Shown here: positions 28,046-36,800 of the stretch, in pieces | Layout: every line of letters begins with the position of its first letter | Position numbering within the stretch: the stretch's first letter is position 1 | Position numbers and translations under genes: made by a program | Notes under the pieces: model-generated | Database searches by the model: none | What the model was told of the DNA's origin: nothing | Seen by the model: the letters and a program-made list of their open reading frames with translations, nothing else | Assembly: GCA_014163555.1 (NCBI GenBank) | Contig: JACJGO010000011.1 | Coordinates: 97,578-161,577, forward strand | Length of the DNA stretch: 64,000 nucleotides | Source of the DNA: Flavisolibacter longurius | Lineage (GTDB): Bacteria; Bacteroidota; Bacteroidia; Chitinophagales; Chitinophagaceae | Reading direction: 5' to 3'

Positions 28046-28085
28046 ATCCACATATCCGCACATTCACCTTTCCGCACATCATTTC
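28046..28085. repeat. 8-bp-periodic run after the DinB gene
   Basis: Five octamers in phase: ATCCACAT, ATCCGCAC, ATTCACCT, TTCCGCAC, ATCATTTC. The run covers the stop codon of the minus-strand DinB gene and the bases beyond it. It is degenerate, so it could be chance, but it matches the style of the other periodic loci. Confidence 0.4.
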
Positions 28086-28570
28086 TTCCGGCTCCACACG
28101 ATAAAATCTGTCTGCGGGATTTTTTCTACCCCCAATTCCCGCAGCATGGTTACCAACTGCCCGCGGTGATAGGTACCGTGGTTGAAAATGTGAAGCAGCA
28201 TTTGGTACACAGGTTGCTTGAACCGCTCTTTGCGTGAATTGTAATAAATGAATTCGTGTTGCAGGGCAAGTTCGTTGGCGCCGGCAATCCATTCCTGCCA
28301 AGCCTTGTTCTGTTGCAGCAGTTGCTGGCTCAGGGCCTGCATGGTACCGGAAAACGTGTCGCTGGGCCGGTCGATTTTTTCCTGCAGCTTCATGCGCTGC
28401 CACCAGATGCTTTCGGCATCCAGCATGTGCAAAGCGGTTTTATAAAGACTGGGAAAACTGCTGCGCACTTCTGTATGGTGCTGCTCTTCGGAAAGAGATT
28501 GGATAGTGCTGAATAACAGGTTGTTTGCCCAAACATGATACGCGGCGTATTGGAGAATTATTTCCTTCAT
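28079..28570 (-). CDS. DinB-family protein
   Basis: 163 residues with the four-helix DinB/YfiT fold. It starts KEIILQYAAYHVWANNLLFS. The histidine positions that bind a metal in this family are present: H in HMLDAESIWW and two in IFNHGTYHRGQLVTML, the classic C-terminal motif. Members include thiol-dependent transferases; substrate unknown. Single gene, divergent from the PLP enzyme with only 56 bases between the starts. Confidence 0.85.
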   Translation of the reverse strand: MKEIILQYAAYHVWANNLLFSTIQSLSEEQHHTEVRSSFPSLYKTALHMLDAESIWWQRMKLQEKIDRPSDTFSGTMQALSQQLLQQNKAWQEWIAGANELALQHEFIYYNSRKERFKQPVYQMLLHIFNHGTYHRGQLVTMLRELGVEKIPQTDFIVWSRKK

Positions 28571-28585
28571 CGGTAAAAGGAGGCC

Positions 28586-28593
28586 TATTTTTG
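28586..28593 (+). promoter_or_regulatory. Probable -7 box for the trans-sulfuration gene
   Basis: TATTTTTG matches TAnnTTTG exactly, 33 bases before the ATG at 28627. The expected -33 region (TTCC near 28562-28565) does not match TTTG well. Confidence 0.4.
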
Positions 28594-28626
28594 AAAGAAC
28601 GAATTAACGAAAAACCTTCGTTTACC

Positions 28627-29832
28627 ATGGAGAAAAAAATAACCCCGAAAGGATTTGGATCAACAGCTATACATGCCGGTCATAAACAGGACCCCAACTA
28701 TGCCCACCAAACGCCCATTTACGCATCCAGCACCTATGTTTTTGATACGGCCGAACAGGGCATGCGGCGTTTCAGCGGCGAGGAGGAAGGCTATATTTAT
28801 TCACGCTATGGCAATCCTTCCATCACCGAAGCCGAAGAAAAAATAACCGCACTGGAAACCTTTGGCCTGGGAATAGAAGCCAAGGGTATTTTGCATGCAT
28901 CGGGTATGGCAGCCATTTCAACGCTGCTGCTTTCCACCTTAAAGGCCGGCGATAAAATCCTTACGCATTTTTCACTGTATGGCGGAACGGAAACCCTGAT
29001 CCAGAGTGTGCTGCCCCATTTTGGCATTGAAGCCATCACCGTTGATCTACGCAACTTGGATACGGTAGAAAGCATCATCCAACACGACCGCCATATCAAA
29101 CTGATGTACCTGGAAACACCGGCCAATCCTACCATACAGATCGTAGACATCGAAAGCCTAACGGGGATCGCTAAACGCTATAACCTGGCGGTAGCCTGTG
29201 ATAATACCTTTGCCACCCCTTACCTGCAACAGCCGTTCCGGTTTGGCGTGGATTTTATTGTGCACTCCACCACCAAATTTTTAAATGGGCATGGTACCGC
29301 AATTGGTGGAGTTCTGATCGGTCGGGACGTGGAAGTCATGAAAAACCACACCACCAAGGTGCACCGCATTTTTGGCGGAAACAGCAACCCCTTCGACGCC
29401 TTTCTTCTGACACAGGGCATTAAAACGCTGGAGATCCGCATGGAACGCCACTGCAGCAATGCCGCGGCCGTGGCGCAGTACCTGCAAAATCATCCGGCTG
29501 TAGCACAGGTGAATTATGAAGGGCTGGCCTCCCACCCTGCCTTTGCCATCGCCCAAAAGCAAATGCGCAAGCCCGGCGCCATGCTTAGTTTTGAATTAAA
29601 GAATGGTTTCGATGCCGGCGTGTCCTGCATGAACAAGCTACAGTTTTGCACCCGGGCGGTTTCACTGGGCACGGTGGATACCCTGCTCTGCCATCCGCCT
29701 TCGATGACGCACTTCACGGTTCCCAAAGAGCAGCGGGAACAATATGGCATTACCGATGGCCTCATTCGTATGAACGTGGGCATTGAGAATGTAGAAGATA
29801 TTGTGGCTGATTTGGAACAGGCGTTGGGCTAG
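28627..29832 (+). CDS. PLP-dependent trans-sulfuration enzyme (methionine gamma-lyase / cystathionine synthase-lyase family)
   Basis: 401 residues from the ATG at 28627; the upstream open frame lies over the divergent DinB start. The Cys/Met-metabolism PLP family is clear: SRYGNPSITEAEEKI, HASGMAAIS, DNTFATPYLQQP (D192 pairs with the PLP nitrogen) and HSTTKFLNGHG with the PLP lysine K217. The order of motifs does not decide between cystathionine gamma-synthase, gamma-lyase, O-acyl-homoserine sulfhydrylase and methionine gamma-lyase. It is cytosolic. Right after the stop codon an octad-periodic run begins. Confidence 0.88.
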   Translation: MEKKITPKGFGSTAIHAGHKQDPNYAHQTPIYASSTYVFDTAEQGMRRFSGEEEGYIYSRYGNPSITEAEEKITALETFGLGIEAKGILHASGMAAISTLLLSTLKAGDKILTHFSLYGGTETLIQSVLPHFGIEAITVDLRNLDTVESIIQHDRHIKLMYLETPANPTIQIVDIESLTGIAKRYNLAVACDNTFATPYLQQPFRFGVDFIVHSTTKFLNGHGTAIGGVLIGRDVEVMKNHTTKVHRIFGGNSNPFDAFLLTQGIKTLEIRMERHCSNAAAVAQYLQNHPAVAQVNYEGLASHPAFAIAQKQMRKPGAMLSFELKNGFDAGVSCMNKLQFCTRAVSLGTVDTLLCHPPSMTHFTVPKEQREQYGITDGLIRMNVGIENVEDIVADLEQALG

Positions 29833-29864
29833 TGGATATTCGATATTTGGATATTGAGATATTG
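29833..29864. repeat. 8-bp-periodic run, TGGATATT class (copy 2)
   Basis: Four octamers TGGATATT, CGATATTT, GGATATTG, AGATATTG begin on the base after the TAG stop of the trans-sulfuration gene. Same class as 4483-4506, and both copies share the string TAGTGGATATT. Confidence 0.6.
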
Positions 29865-29900
29865 TTATAAACATTTTTAGATTTTACGTACACAGGACCA

Positions 29901-30401
29901 ATGGAAAATAAAACGCATCCTGCAAACCCCCAAACACCAGACGCCAAACCCCAAACCCTCATCCGCCGTGCAGTGCGGGAAGATTGCAGCCGGATCCTGG
30001 AACTGGTAAAAGAACTGGCGGTTTATGAAAAAGCGCCGGACGAAGTAACGGTAACCCTGGAGCATTTTGAGGAAAGTGGTTTTGGCGAGAAACCAGTTTG
30101 GTGGGCCTTCGTGGCCGAACAGGGCGGCCGGGTGGAGGGTTTTGCGCTTTATTATATCCGCTTCAGTACCTGGAAAGGCCAGCGCATTTACCTCGAAGAT
30201 TTTCTGGTTACCGAAAAACTTCGCGGACAGGGCATCGGCAAGCTGCTTTTCGACAGGCTGGTGATAGAAGCCAAAGAGCGGGGACTGAATGGCATTGTAT
30301 GGCAGGTGCTGGAATGGAATGAACCCGCTATTAACTTCTACAAAAAATACAAGACAAACTTCGATGCCGAATGGATCAATTGTGCGGTTGCTGTAGAATA
30401 A
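29901..30401 (+). CDS. GNAT acetyltransferase, diamine acetyltransferase-like
   Basis: 166 residues. The GNAT core starts at about residue 20 (LIRRAVREDCSRILELVKEL). The acetyl-CoA loop is RGQGIGKLLFD at 108-118. FSTWKGQRIYLEDFLV and EWNEPAINFYKK match the spermidine/spermine (SAT-type) subgroup, so a polyamine or similar amine is the likely acceptor. Residues ~8-19 (ANPQTPDAKPQT) are encoded by a heptad repeat run and lie outside the fold, so this N-terminal tail seems to be acquired. Confidence 0.85.
   Translation: MENKTHPANPQTPDAKPQTLIRRAVREDCSRILELVKELAVYEKAPDEVTVTLEHFEESGFGEKPVWWAFVAEQGGRVEGFALYYIRFSTWKGQRIYLEDFLVTEKLRGQGIGKLLFDRLVIEAKERGLNGIVWQVLEWNEPAINFYKKYKTNFDAEWINCAVAVE
29923..29957. 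repeat. 7-bp-periodic run, CCAAACC class, inside the GNAT reading frame
   Basis: Five heptamers in phase: CAAACCC, CCAAACA, CCAGACG, CCAAACC, CCAAACC. They encode the Pro/Gln/Ala-rich tail before the acetyltransferase fold. The next heptamer (CTCATCC) no longer fits. Confidence 0.55.
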
Positions 30402-30439
30402 GTTATAACAACGTGTAAAATAAAGGCGAAACACCACTG

Positions 30440-30474
30440 TTGCCTGTTGTTGATTGCCCATTGCCTGTTGACCA
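30440..30474. repeat. 7-bp-periodic run, TTGCCYA class (copy 2)
   Basis: Five heptamers TTGCCTG, TTGTTGA, TTGCCCA, TTGCCTG, TTGACCA between the GNAT gene and the kinase-like gene. Same class as 4618-4652. Confidence 0.6.
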
Positions 30475-30530
30475 ATCACTCCCGGCAAAACATTTGCAAC
30501 GGTAGAGCAAAAGGACGGGTATTTTTTGCT

Positions 30531-31997
30531 ATGGGAATAAAAAGATGTGTGTTTTTGCTTTTCGTTTATGCGTTGCAGTGGCCTGTGAAAGCGCAAGTTA
30601 GTCATCCGCCGTATCGTTTTGTGGGACCCGATTCGGTAGAAACCATTGTAAGCGACCGGTACAAGGCGCAAAGCTTTTTGCGTCATATTCTCATGGGAAA
30701 AAACTACCGCACCGTCTGGCGCCAACCCGTGACCTTACCTGTTTTTCGCCTGTCTCAATCGGGTCTCAAGATTGAAGAACTGGGTGGCGGCATGCAAACA
30801 AAATCTTTAAAACTGGAAGATGCGGAAGGCCGCGAATGGGCCCTGCGAACCCTGGACAAGGATGTGGGTGGCGCTTTATCAGGCTTTCTGGAGGGCACTC
30901 TTGCAGAAAAAGTTGCCCAGGACCAGGTATCGGCCGCCATGCCCTATTCGCCGCTAATCATTGGCCCGCTGGCCAAAAGCGCCGGTGTACGAGCGGCCAA
31001 TCCCCGGATATATTATGTTGCGGAAGACACAGCACTGGGTGAATACAACGCCATATTTGCCGGAACCATTTGCATGCTCGAGGCCCGTGATGCCGGTTAT
31101 GAAGACACCGACAACACCGAGGACATGCTGCGCAAGATCATGAAAACAAACAGCCACGTGGTGGACCAGCGGGCCCTGCTCCGGGCCCGGTTGCTGGATA
31201 TGATCATTGCCGACTGGGACCGGCACTTTGATAACTGGCGTTGGGGCGAACACGATTCGGCTGGGCTTACGTATTACCAGGCCATTCCCCGTGACCGCGA
31301 CTGGGCTTTTTATTTCAGCAATGGACTGGTGCCAAAGTTTGCCCGGCTGGCGGCCCTGCGTTTTATGATCAATTTCAGTAAGAATTTAAAATACATCCAC
31401 AGCGTCAACTACAAAGGACGCCGGCTGGATGAAATTTTCCTGCATGGCCTGGATGCCGCCACCTGGCGGGAAACCATCCGGCAAGTGCAGCGTGACCTGG
31501 ATGACAATGCCATTGAAAACGCTGTCCGCAACCTGCCCCCGCCTATATTCAATCTTATTGGTTCTTCATTTATAAAAAAGATCAAAGGCCGCCGCGATGA
31601 CCTGGAAGGGCAGGCCATGAAATATTACCGGTCGCTGGCTAAAACCGTGCAGATCGAGGGTTCCGGCGATGGGGAATGGTTTGCCTTTACCCCGGCAGCC
31701 AATGGCTTTCGCCTCCGGATTTTTCAATTAGGGGCTAACGGTGAAAAAGGCGCAAAGCTCTACGACCGCACCTTTGTGCGTTCCGAAACGTACCAGGTTA
31801 CGCTGAACGGTTTGGGTGGAAATGATCGCTTTATCATTGATGATGGCGTTCGTACGGCAATCCGTTTATACCTGAATGGCGGTGAAGGGGATGACCGTTA
31901 CGAACTCAATGGAGATGTAAGAACCCAGGTGTATGATGATGAAGGGAAGAACAGTTTCCCTGGCAATAAAAGCAGTTCAAAAATCAGTTTTCGCTGA
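30531..31997 (+). CDS. Secreted protein with a kinase-like DRH motif, function unknown
   Basis: 488 residues from the ATG at 30531, which starts a signal peptide (to VKAQ, residue 22); the open frame upstream runs through the TTGCCYA repeat and is not protein-like. Residues ~90-112 (KSLKLEDAEGREWALRTLDK) look like kinase N-lobe strands with lysines. Residues 223-236 read LDMIIADWDRHFDNW, and 252-260 IPRDRDWAF. Spacing and residues recall the catalytic Asp and second metal Asp of HipA and FAM20-type kinases. The C-terminal ~100 residues are beta with LNGLGGNDRF and LNGGEGDDRYEL. From memory, similar regions occur in larger Bacteroidota proteins with a C-terminal outer-membrane barrel, absent here. 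The kinase link is inference. Confidence 0.6.
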   Translation: MGIKRCVFLLFVYALQWPVKAQVSHPPYRFVGPDSVETIVSDRYKAQSFLRHILMGKNYRTVWRQPVTLPVFRLSQSGLKIEELGGGMQTKSLKLEDAEGREWALRTLDKDVGGALSGFLEGTLAEKVAQDQVSAAMPYSPLIIGPLAKSAGVRAANPRIYYVAEDTALGEYNAIFAGTICMLEARDAGYEDTDNTEDMLRKIMKTNSHVVDQRALLRARLLDMIIADWDRHFDNWRWGEHDSAGLTYYQAIPRDRDWAFYFSNGLVPKFARLAALRFMINFSKNLKYIHSVNYKGRRLDEIFLHGLDAATWRETIRQVQRDLDDNAIENAVRNLPPPIFNLIGSSFIKKIKGRRDDLEGQAMKYYRSLAKTVQIEGSGDGEWFAFTPAANGFRLRIFQLGANGEKGAKLYDRTFVRSETYQVTLNGLGGNDRFIIDDGVRTAIRLYLNGGEGDDRYELNGDVRTQVYDDEGKNSFPGNKSSSKISFR

Positions 31998-32033
31998 TCC
32001 TAGGCCATATTTGCGTCTTTATTTGCCGGAACC

Positions 32034-32762
32034 ATGATGCAATTGAAGAAACCCGTTTTTTTATCTGCCCTTTTTTTCCTGACCACTTTCTCTGCCATTG
32101 CCCAACAGCAGTTCAGCGGCTGGGTCGGATCGTTCAATACGTTTAAGCTTGATAACCGTTTCAGTCTTCATTTTGATGCCCAACTTCGTTCTACCGATAA
32201 CCTGGAGCAGGTGGGTGCCATCCTGTTACGACCCGGATTGAACTTTCACCTGAATAAAACCTTTGTTTTCACGGCCGGCTATTTACTCAATAGCAGCCGT
32301 CGCAACGCAGCCGGACTTTCTTCGTTGCTGAACGAACACCGCATCTGGCAGCAGGCCCTTGCCAACCAGAAAGCAGGAAAAACCGCCATTGCACACCGTG
32401 TACGTTTCGAGGAGCGTTTTATTCCGCGGGCCAAGGTAACCGGCAACAGCCTGGAAGCCGATGGTTACGACCAGGCTTTTCGCTTTCGTTATTTTATCCG
32501 CAGTGTATTCCCCCTCACATCCGGTCAAACGTTTTCTTCCGGTCCTTTCCTGGCCCTGCAAAACGAAGTTTTTATCAACACCGGCAACAAAACGGCTGTC
32601 AACGGAAAAGCGTTTGACCAAAACCGTTTGTACGGCGCTGTGGGTTACCGTTTTCCGGGAAAAATGGATATTGAAGCGGGTTATATGAACCAGTACAGCA
32701 ACACCCGGACCTCCTTTATCAACAATCACATTGTTCAACTGGCTGTTTATAAACGGTTATAG
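32034..32762 (+). CDS. DUF2490 outer-membrane beta-barrel protein
   Basis: 242 residues (ATG at 32034 or 32037). Signal peptide to about residue 24 (FSAIAQQ). The rest is a series of amphipathic strands, beginning FSGWVGSFNTFKLDNRFSLHFDAQLR and ending INNHIVQLAVYKRL with the NEHRIWQQ and RFEERFI segments of DUF2490. Such proteins are small barrels of unknown function. It follows the kinase-like gene by 36 bases, probably in one transcript; the two could act together, since fused relatives of the upstream protein appear to carry a barrel. Confidence 0.8.
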   Translation: MMQLKKPVFLSALFFLTTFSAIAQQQFSGWVGSFNTFKLDNRFSLHFDAQLRSTDNLEQVGAILLRPGLNFHLNKTFVFTAGYLLNSSRRNAAGLSSLLNEHRIWQQALANQKAGKTAIAHRVRFEERFIPRAKVTGNSLEADGYDQAFRFRYFIRSVFPLTSGQTFSSGPFLALQNEVFINTGNKTAVNGKAFDQNRLYGAVGYRFPGKMDIEAGYMNQYSNTRTSFINNHIVQLAVYKRL

Positions 32763-32806
32763 TCGGAAAGAGCAAGAATTTTTTTGCATTTTTGCAACCA
32801 TAATCT

Positions 32807-33568
32807 ATGCGGATGAAGTTGAATGTTTACCCCTCCCTTGTGGAAAGAAAACAGCGCGGCCGGAAATCGTTCGTTGTTTTGATTGACCCTGACCACGTCA
32901 CTTCATCCTCGCTTTCTTCCCTGGTGGCCATGGCCAACAACGCTTCTGTTGATTATTTTTTTGTGGGTGGAAGCCTGGTGGTTTCCGATCACCTGGATAG
33001 CTGCATTCAACAGATCAAAAAAGAAAGCAACATCCCGGTTATTCTTTTTCCGGGCAGTCCGGCACAGGTGAGTCCTTCAGCGGATGCCCTGCTTTATCTT
33101 TCCCTCATCTCGGGCCGCAACCCGGAATTGCTGATTGGCCAGCATGTGATCTCGGCCCCTTTTGTCAAAAAAAGCGGGCTGGAAATTATCTCCACCGGTT
33201 ATATGGTGATTGATGGCGGTGCCCCGACCACTGTCTCCTACATTAGCGGCGCGGCGCCCATCCCGGCAGATAAAGCCGATATTGCCCTTTGCACGGCCAT
33301 GGCCGGTGAAATGCTGGGCAAAAAGATAATTTATATGGATGCCGGCAGCGGCGCCAAAAAGCCCATCACCGAAGAAATGATCTCGCTGGTATCCCGCAAT
33401 ATCGAAGTGCCGCTGGTGATTGGCGGCGGCATTCGGGATGCGGAAAAAGCCTACCGCAACTGTACCGCCGGTGCCGATGTGATTGTAGTGGGCAATGCCA
33501 TTGAAAAAGACCCTTCGCTTTTGGAAGAGATTGCTTCGGCCGTACATGGCGTGAGCATGGTGAAATAA
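32807..33568 (+). CDS. Geranylgeranylglyceryl phosphate synthase-family (PcrB-like) enzyme
   Basis: 253 residues with the TIM-barrel GGGPS/PcrB family features: LIDPDHV near 26-32, FVGGSLVVSDHLD, ILFPGSPAQVS, STGYMVIDGGAPTTVSYIS, IIYMDAGSGAKKPI and the phosphate-binding end VIGGGIRDAEKAY and ADVIVVGNAIE. The family joins a polyprenyl diphosphate to glycerol-1-phosphate. In archaea it makes membrane lipid, in Bacillus heptaprenylglyceryl phosphate; the product in Bacteroidota is not obvious from context. dxs, which supplies isoprenoid precursors, lies 10 kb away. Confidence 0.88.
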   Translation: MRMKLNVYPSLVERKQRGRKSFVVLIDPDHVTSSSLSSLVAMANNASVDYFFVGGSLVVSDHLDSCIQQIKKESNIPVILFPGSPAQVSPSADALLYLSLISGRNPELLIGQHVISAPFVKKSGLEIISTGYMVIDGGAPTTVSYISGAAPIPADKADIALCTAMAGEMLGKKIIYMDAGSGAKKPITEEMISLVSRNIEVPLVIGGGIRDAEKAYRNCTAGADVIVVGNAIEKDPSLLEEIASAVHGVSMVK

Positions 33569-33588
33569 CCAGCTCACGTTGGTTTTTC
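33567..33588 (+). terminator. Weak terminator after the GGGPS-family gene
   Basis: AACCA (33567-33571) pairs with TGGTT (33580-33584), followed by T and C. The stem is only 5 bp and starts within the stop codon, so support is modest. Confidence 0.35.
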
Positions 33589-33820
33589 TGCATTCAACTC
33601 ATAACCTCAATTGTTATAACCTTCCTGATATAGGATAACCTATCCTGTCTTGCCAAGCTTTCTGTACGGCATTATTCTTTTGCTTGCCAACAGTTTTCAT
33701 CAAGCGGGAGAACGAACATTCTTCGCATTTTATATTATATTTAAAGCATACTTGTATCCTTTCTTGCCAACATGCTGCCGGGTCATGTTTGCCAATTGCC
33801 GTAAGCTTATAATTTTTTTT

Positions 33821-36800
33821 ATGAAACTAACTGCCATCCTTCTCCTGCTGTTGTTTACATCCGTTGCATCCTTTTCACAAGGCATCACCCTGCTATACAA
33901 AGGTGGTGGAAGCGGCGGCTGGAATAATGCCAGCAACTGGGTACAAATCAATACGCCTGCAGGACAGACACCTATACAAAGAGTACCTACCGAATTTGAT
34001 CACGTTATTTTTAGCAAATCCATGTCAGGGCTTTCAAGTGCAGGTATTGGTGTTGCTCAAATAGAAGATACCATTACAGTAGGTGTCAATCGCACAACAG
34101 GAATTCGGTGCCGAAGCATGCGAATCAGCAATATTCATTTTGGAGTTTCTGCTCAAAATGGTACGGAATCGTATCCATGGGTTCTCGTCAGCACGGAAAA
34201 CGGTGGCTATGTCCTCATTGATTCCAATGCTGTCATTGAGCCTGCTAATTTTCATTTGCAGGGTGGCAACTCATCTATTTATGACTTACAAATAATAAAC
34301 AGTTCGTATGGAGCCATCAAAGCGCACAATAGGGATATGGGCTCAGTATCTATTGGGCTCAAGGGAAGGTTGAAAATAGTAAACAGTACATATGGCAGCT
34401 ATTTCTTTGGAAGCAATGGAGAAGGGGGAGAATTGTATGCAGAAAACAGCAGCTTCAATGTAAACAGCTTTCGGTTGGGAGCTTCATCCAAAACGACTCT
34501 CCTGGATTGCAGCATCACAGATCATGGTTCATCCTCAGGATACCTTTTTTTTGGAATTGGACCTGATTCTGATTTCACTTCCAGGGAAGTAGAGATCAAA
34601 GCTTTTTCTATGTTAGAATTCTATACGTCAGGGTCAATTTTCAACGGCAATATAAGTACGACCGATGTTCAGGGAGGGCTACGTTTAAAACAAGCTGATC
34701 CCGCACGCCCATTACCCAATATTATTAATGGCAACCTAAAAATATTCGGGCAAGGGATAGACCTGAGCGGAGGATTGAAAATTTCCGGAGACTTGATCAA
34801 TTATGCCCACGAGTTGGATATGTCGGATACAAGCCATGTGTATTTAAATGGGAAACATATTTTTAAAATTGGAGGAATTGCTAACTATGACAACAGTACT
34901 ACCCTCGATCACTGCACAAAGCCAGGGTGCCATTTTTCATTGGAATTTTTTGGCGACAAGGACAGCAAATTTGTTTGGCCGGTAGGAATGCCGATCGATA
35001 CTCTTGTTATTAAAAAATCCAATTGCGCAAAAGTCAGCTTTCAAAACTCTTTGTATGTTTCAGGGGAAACGCGAATAGAAAGTGGTCAGTTACAACTCGA
35101 CCCCAATGCTGGCATCCCCTACAAATTCGTCTGCGTTGGTGATGTTACGATCGCAAAAGGTGGCGGCATTTTTCTTCGAAAGAACAGTGATGGCGTTGTA
35201 GCCAATATGGCTGTTGCTGGCGATATCTTCGATCAAAATACAGCCAAAGACTCTGCCTGTGCCGGGTTAAGCAATCCTTATTCAGGAACCATATTCAATG
35301 GAGAATTTACAGGCATTACACTTCTGTATAAATACAACAACAATGGCGGATGGAATAATCCATCAAACTGGATACAAATCAAAACACCAGCAGGAAAAAC
35401 ACCCATTCAACGGGTGCCAACTGAATTGGATGATGTTGTTTTTAGTAAGTCGATGTCGGGTTTATCCAACGTTTCTATTGGTGTTGAAAACATCTTTGAT
35501 TCCATACTTGTTGGAACAGATCGTACAAACGGTATCCGTTGCAGAAGTATGCGTATCAGTAATACAACAGTTGATTTTTTTTCGCATGACTTTATAGCAA
35601 ATTTTCCTACTGTTTATATAAACACTGCATTTGGCGGGTCTATTTTAGTTGATTCTTCCGCCGATATCACTTCGGGATTCTTTCGTTTATTGGGTGGAAA
35701 CCCCGAAATGATTGATCTGGAAATCATAAACAGCAATTTTGGATATCTACGTGGGCACAATATCAATCAAGGTGGAATCATAATTGAACCAGAAGGAAGA
35801 GCCCGCATGATTAATAGCACGTACGGAGAAATTTCTTTTGGAAGTTTCTCTACAGGAGGTGAAATTTTTGCAGAAAACTGTAAGTTTAATGTGACCAATT
35901 TCAAACTAGGCGCTTTTTCAAAAAGCACACTTTTAAATTGCGCTATCAATGATGGCCCTGTAGTTGGCTTCTCATTTGGAATAGGTCCAAATTCTGAATT
36001 CGTCTCCGATAAACTGGATATAAAAGCTTTTAATAATGCCACGGTTTATACATCAGGGTCAGTATTGAAAGGGAATATAACTATTCTAACAGAAGGTGGG
36101 GTTACATTTTCACAGTTCGACTTTGCGAATCCAATTCCCAACATTATTGATGGCAATGTAATTTTCAGTACGGGCCAAATGAATGTAAAGGGAGATTTAA
36201 AGATATCCGGGAAGTTAATCAATAATGCTAGTGACTTATTAATGTATTCAGACACAAACCATGTATTTATTAACGGCAAGCATATTTTCAAAATAGCTGG
36301 CATTCCATCCTTTGGAAGCTCTACAAATCAAAATTGCACCGGCGATCATTGCCGCTTTAAACTGGAACTATTTGGGAATACGGATACGGAAGTTGCCTGG
36401 CCTGTCGGCTTTCCGGTGGATACACTGATCATTAACAAGACCAATTGTGCGAAAGTCACTTTCAAAAACTCGTTGTACGTAGCAGGAGAAACACGTATAC
36501 TGGGTGGCCAATTGGCACTGGACCCCAATGATACCATTCCCTACAAAATGGTTTCTGCCGGCGATATCAACATATCACCCGATGGCAGCCTTTTCCTTCG
36601 CAAGAACAGTGCTGGCCAGGTAGCCAACATCGCGGTGGGTGGCGCCATTAATGACGCCAATACTTCTGTTGATACCACCTGTTCCGGCTTCGCCAATCCA
36701 TACGATGGCATCGTTGGTTTTTACAGCGGGCTTCAACAAAACGGTGGACTAAAACCCCTTGCCATCCGGAGCAACTCGACGATCAGCAATCTTGTGTTGC

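Noticed and set aside
30440..30474. Heptad runs as possible CRISPR repeats
   Set aside because: The units are 7 bp, degenerate and without spacers, and no cas gene is present in the window.
33881..36720. Tandem repeats of the T9SS cargo as a mobile element or recent assembly duplication
   Set aside because: The two copies differ throughout at the protein and DNA level, so this is an old internal duplication and not an artefact; no transposase or terminal repeats are seen.
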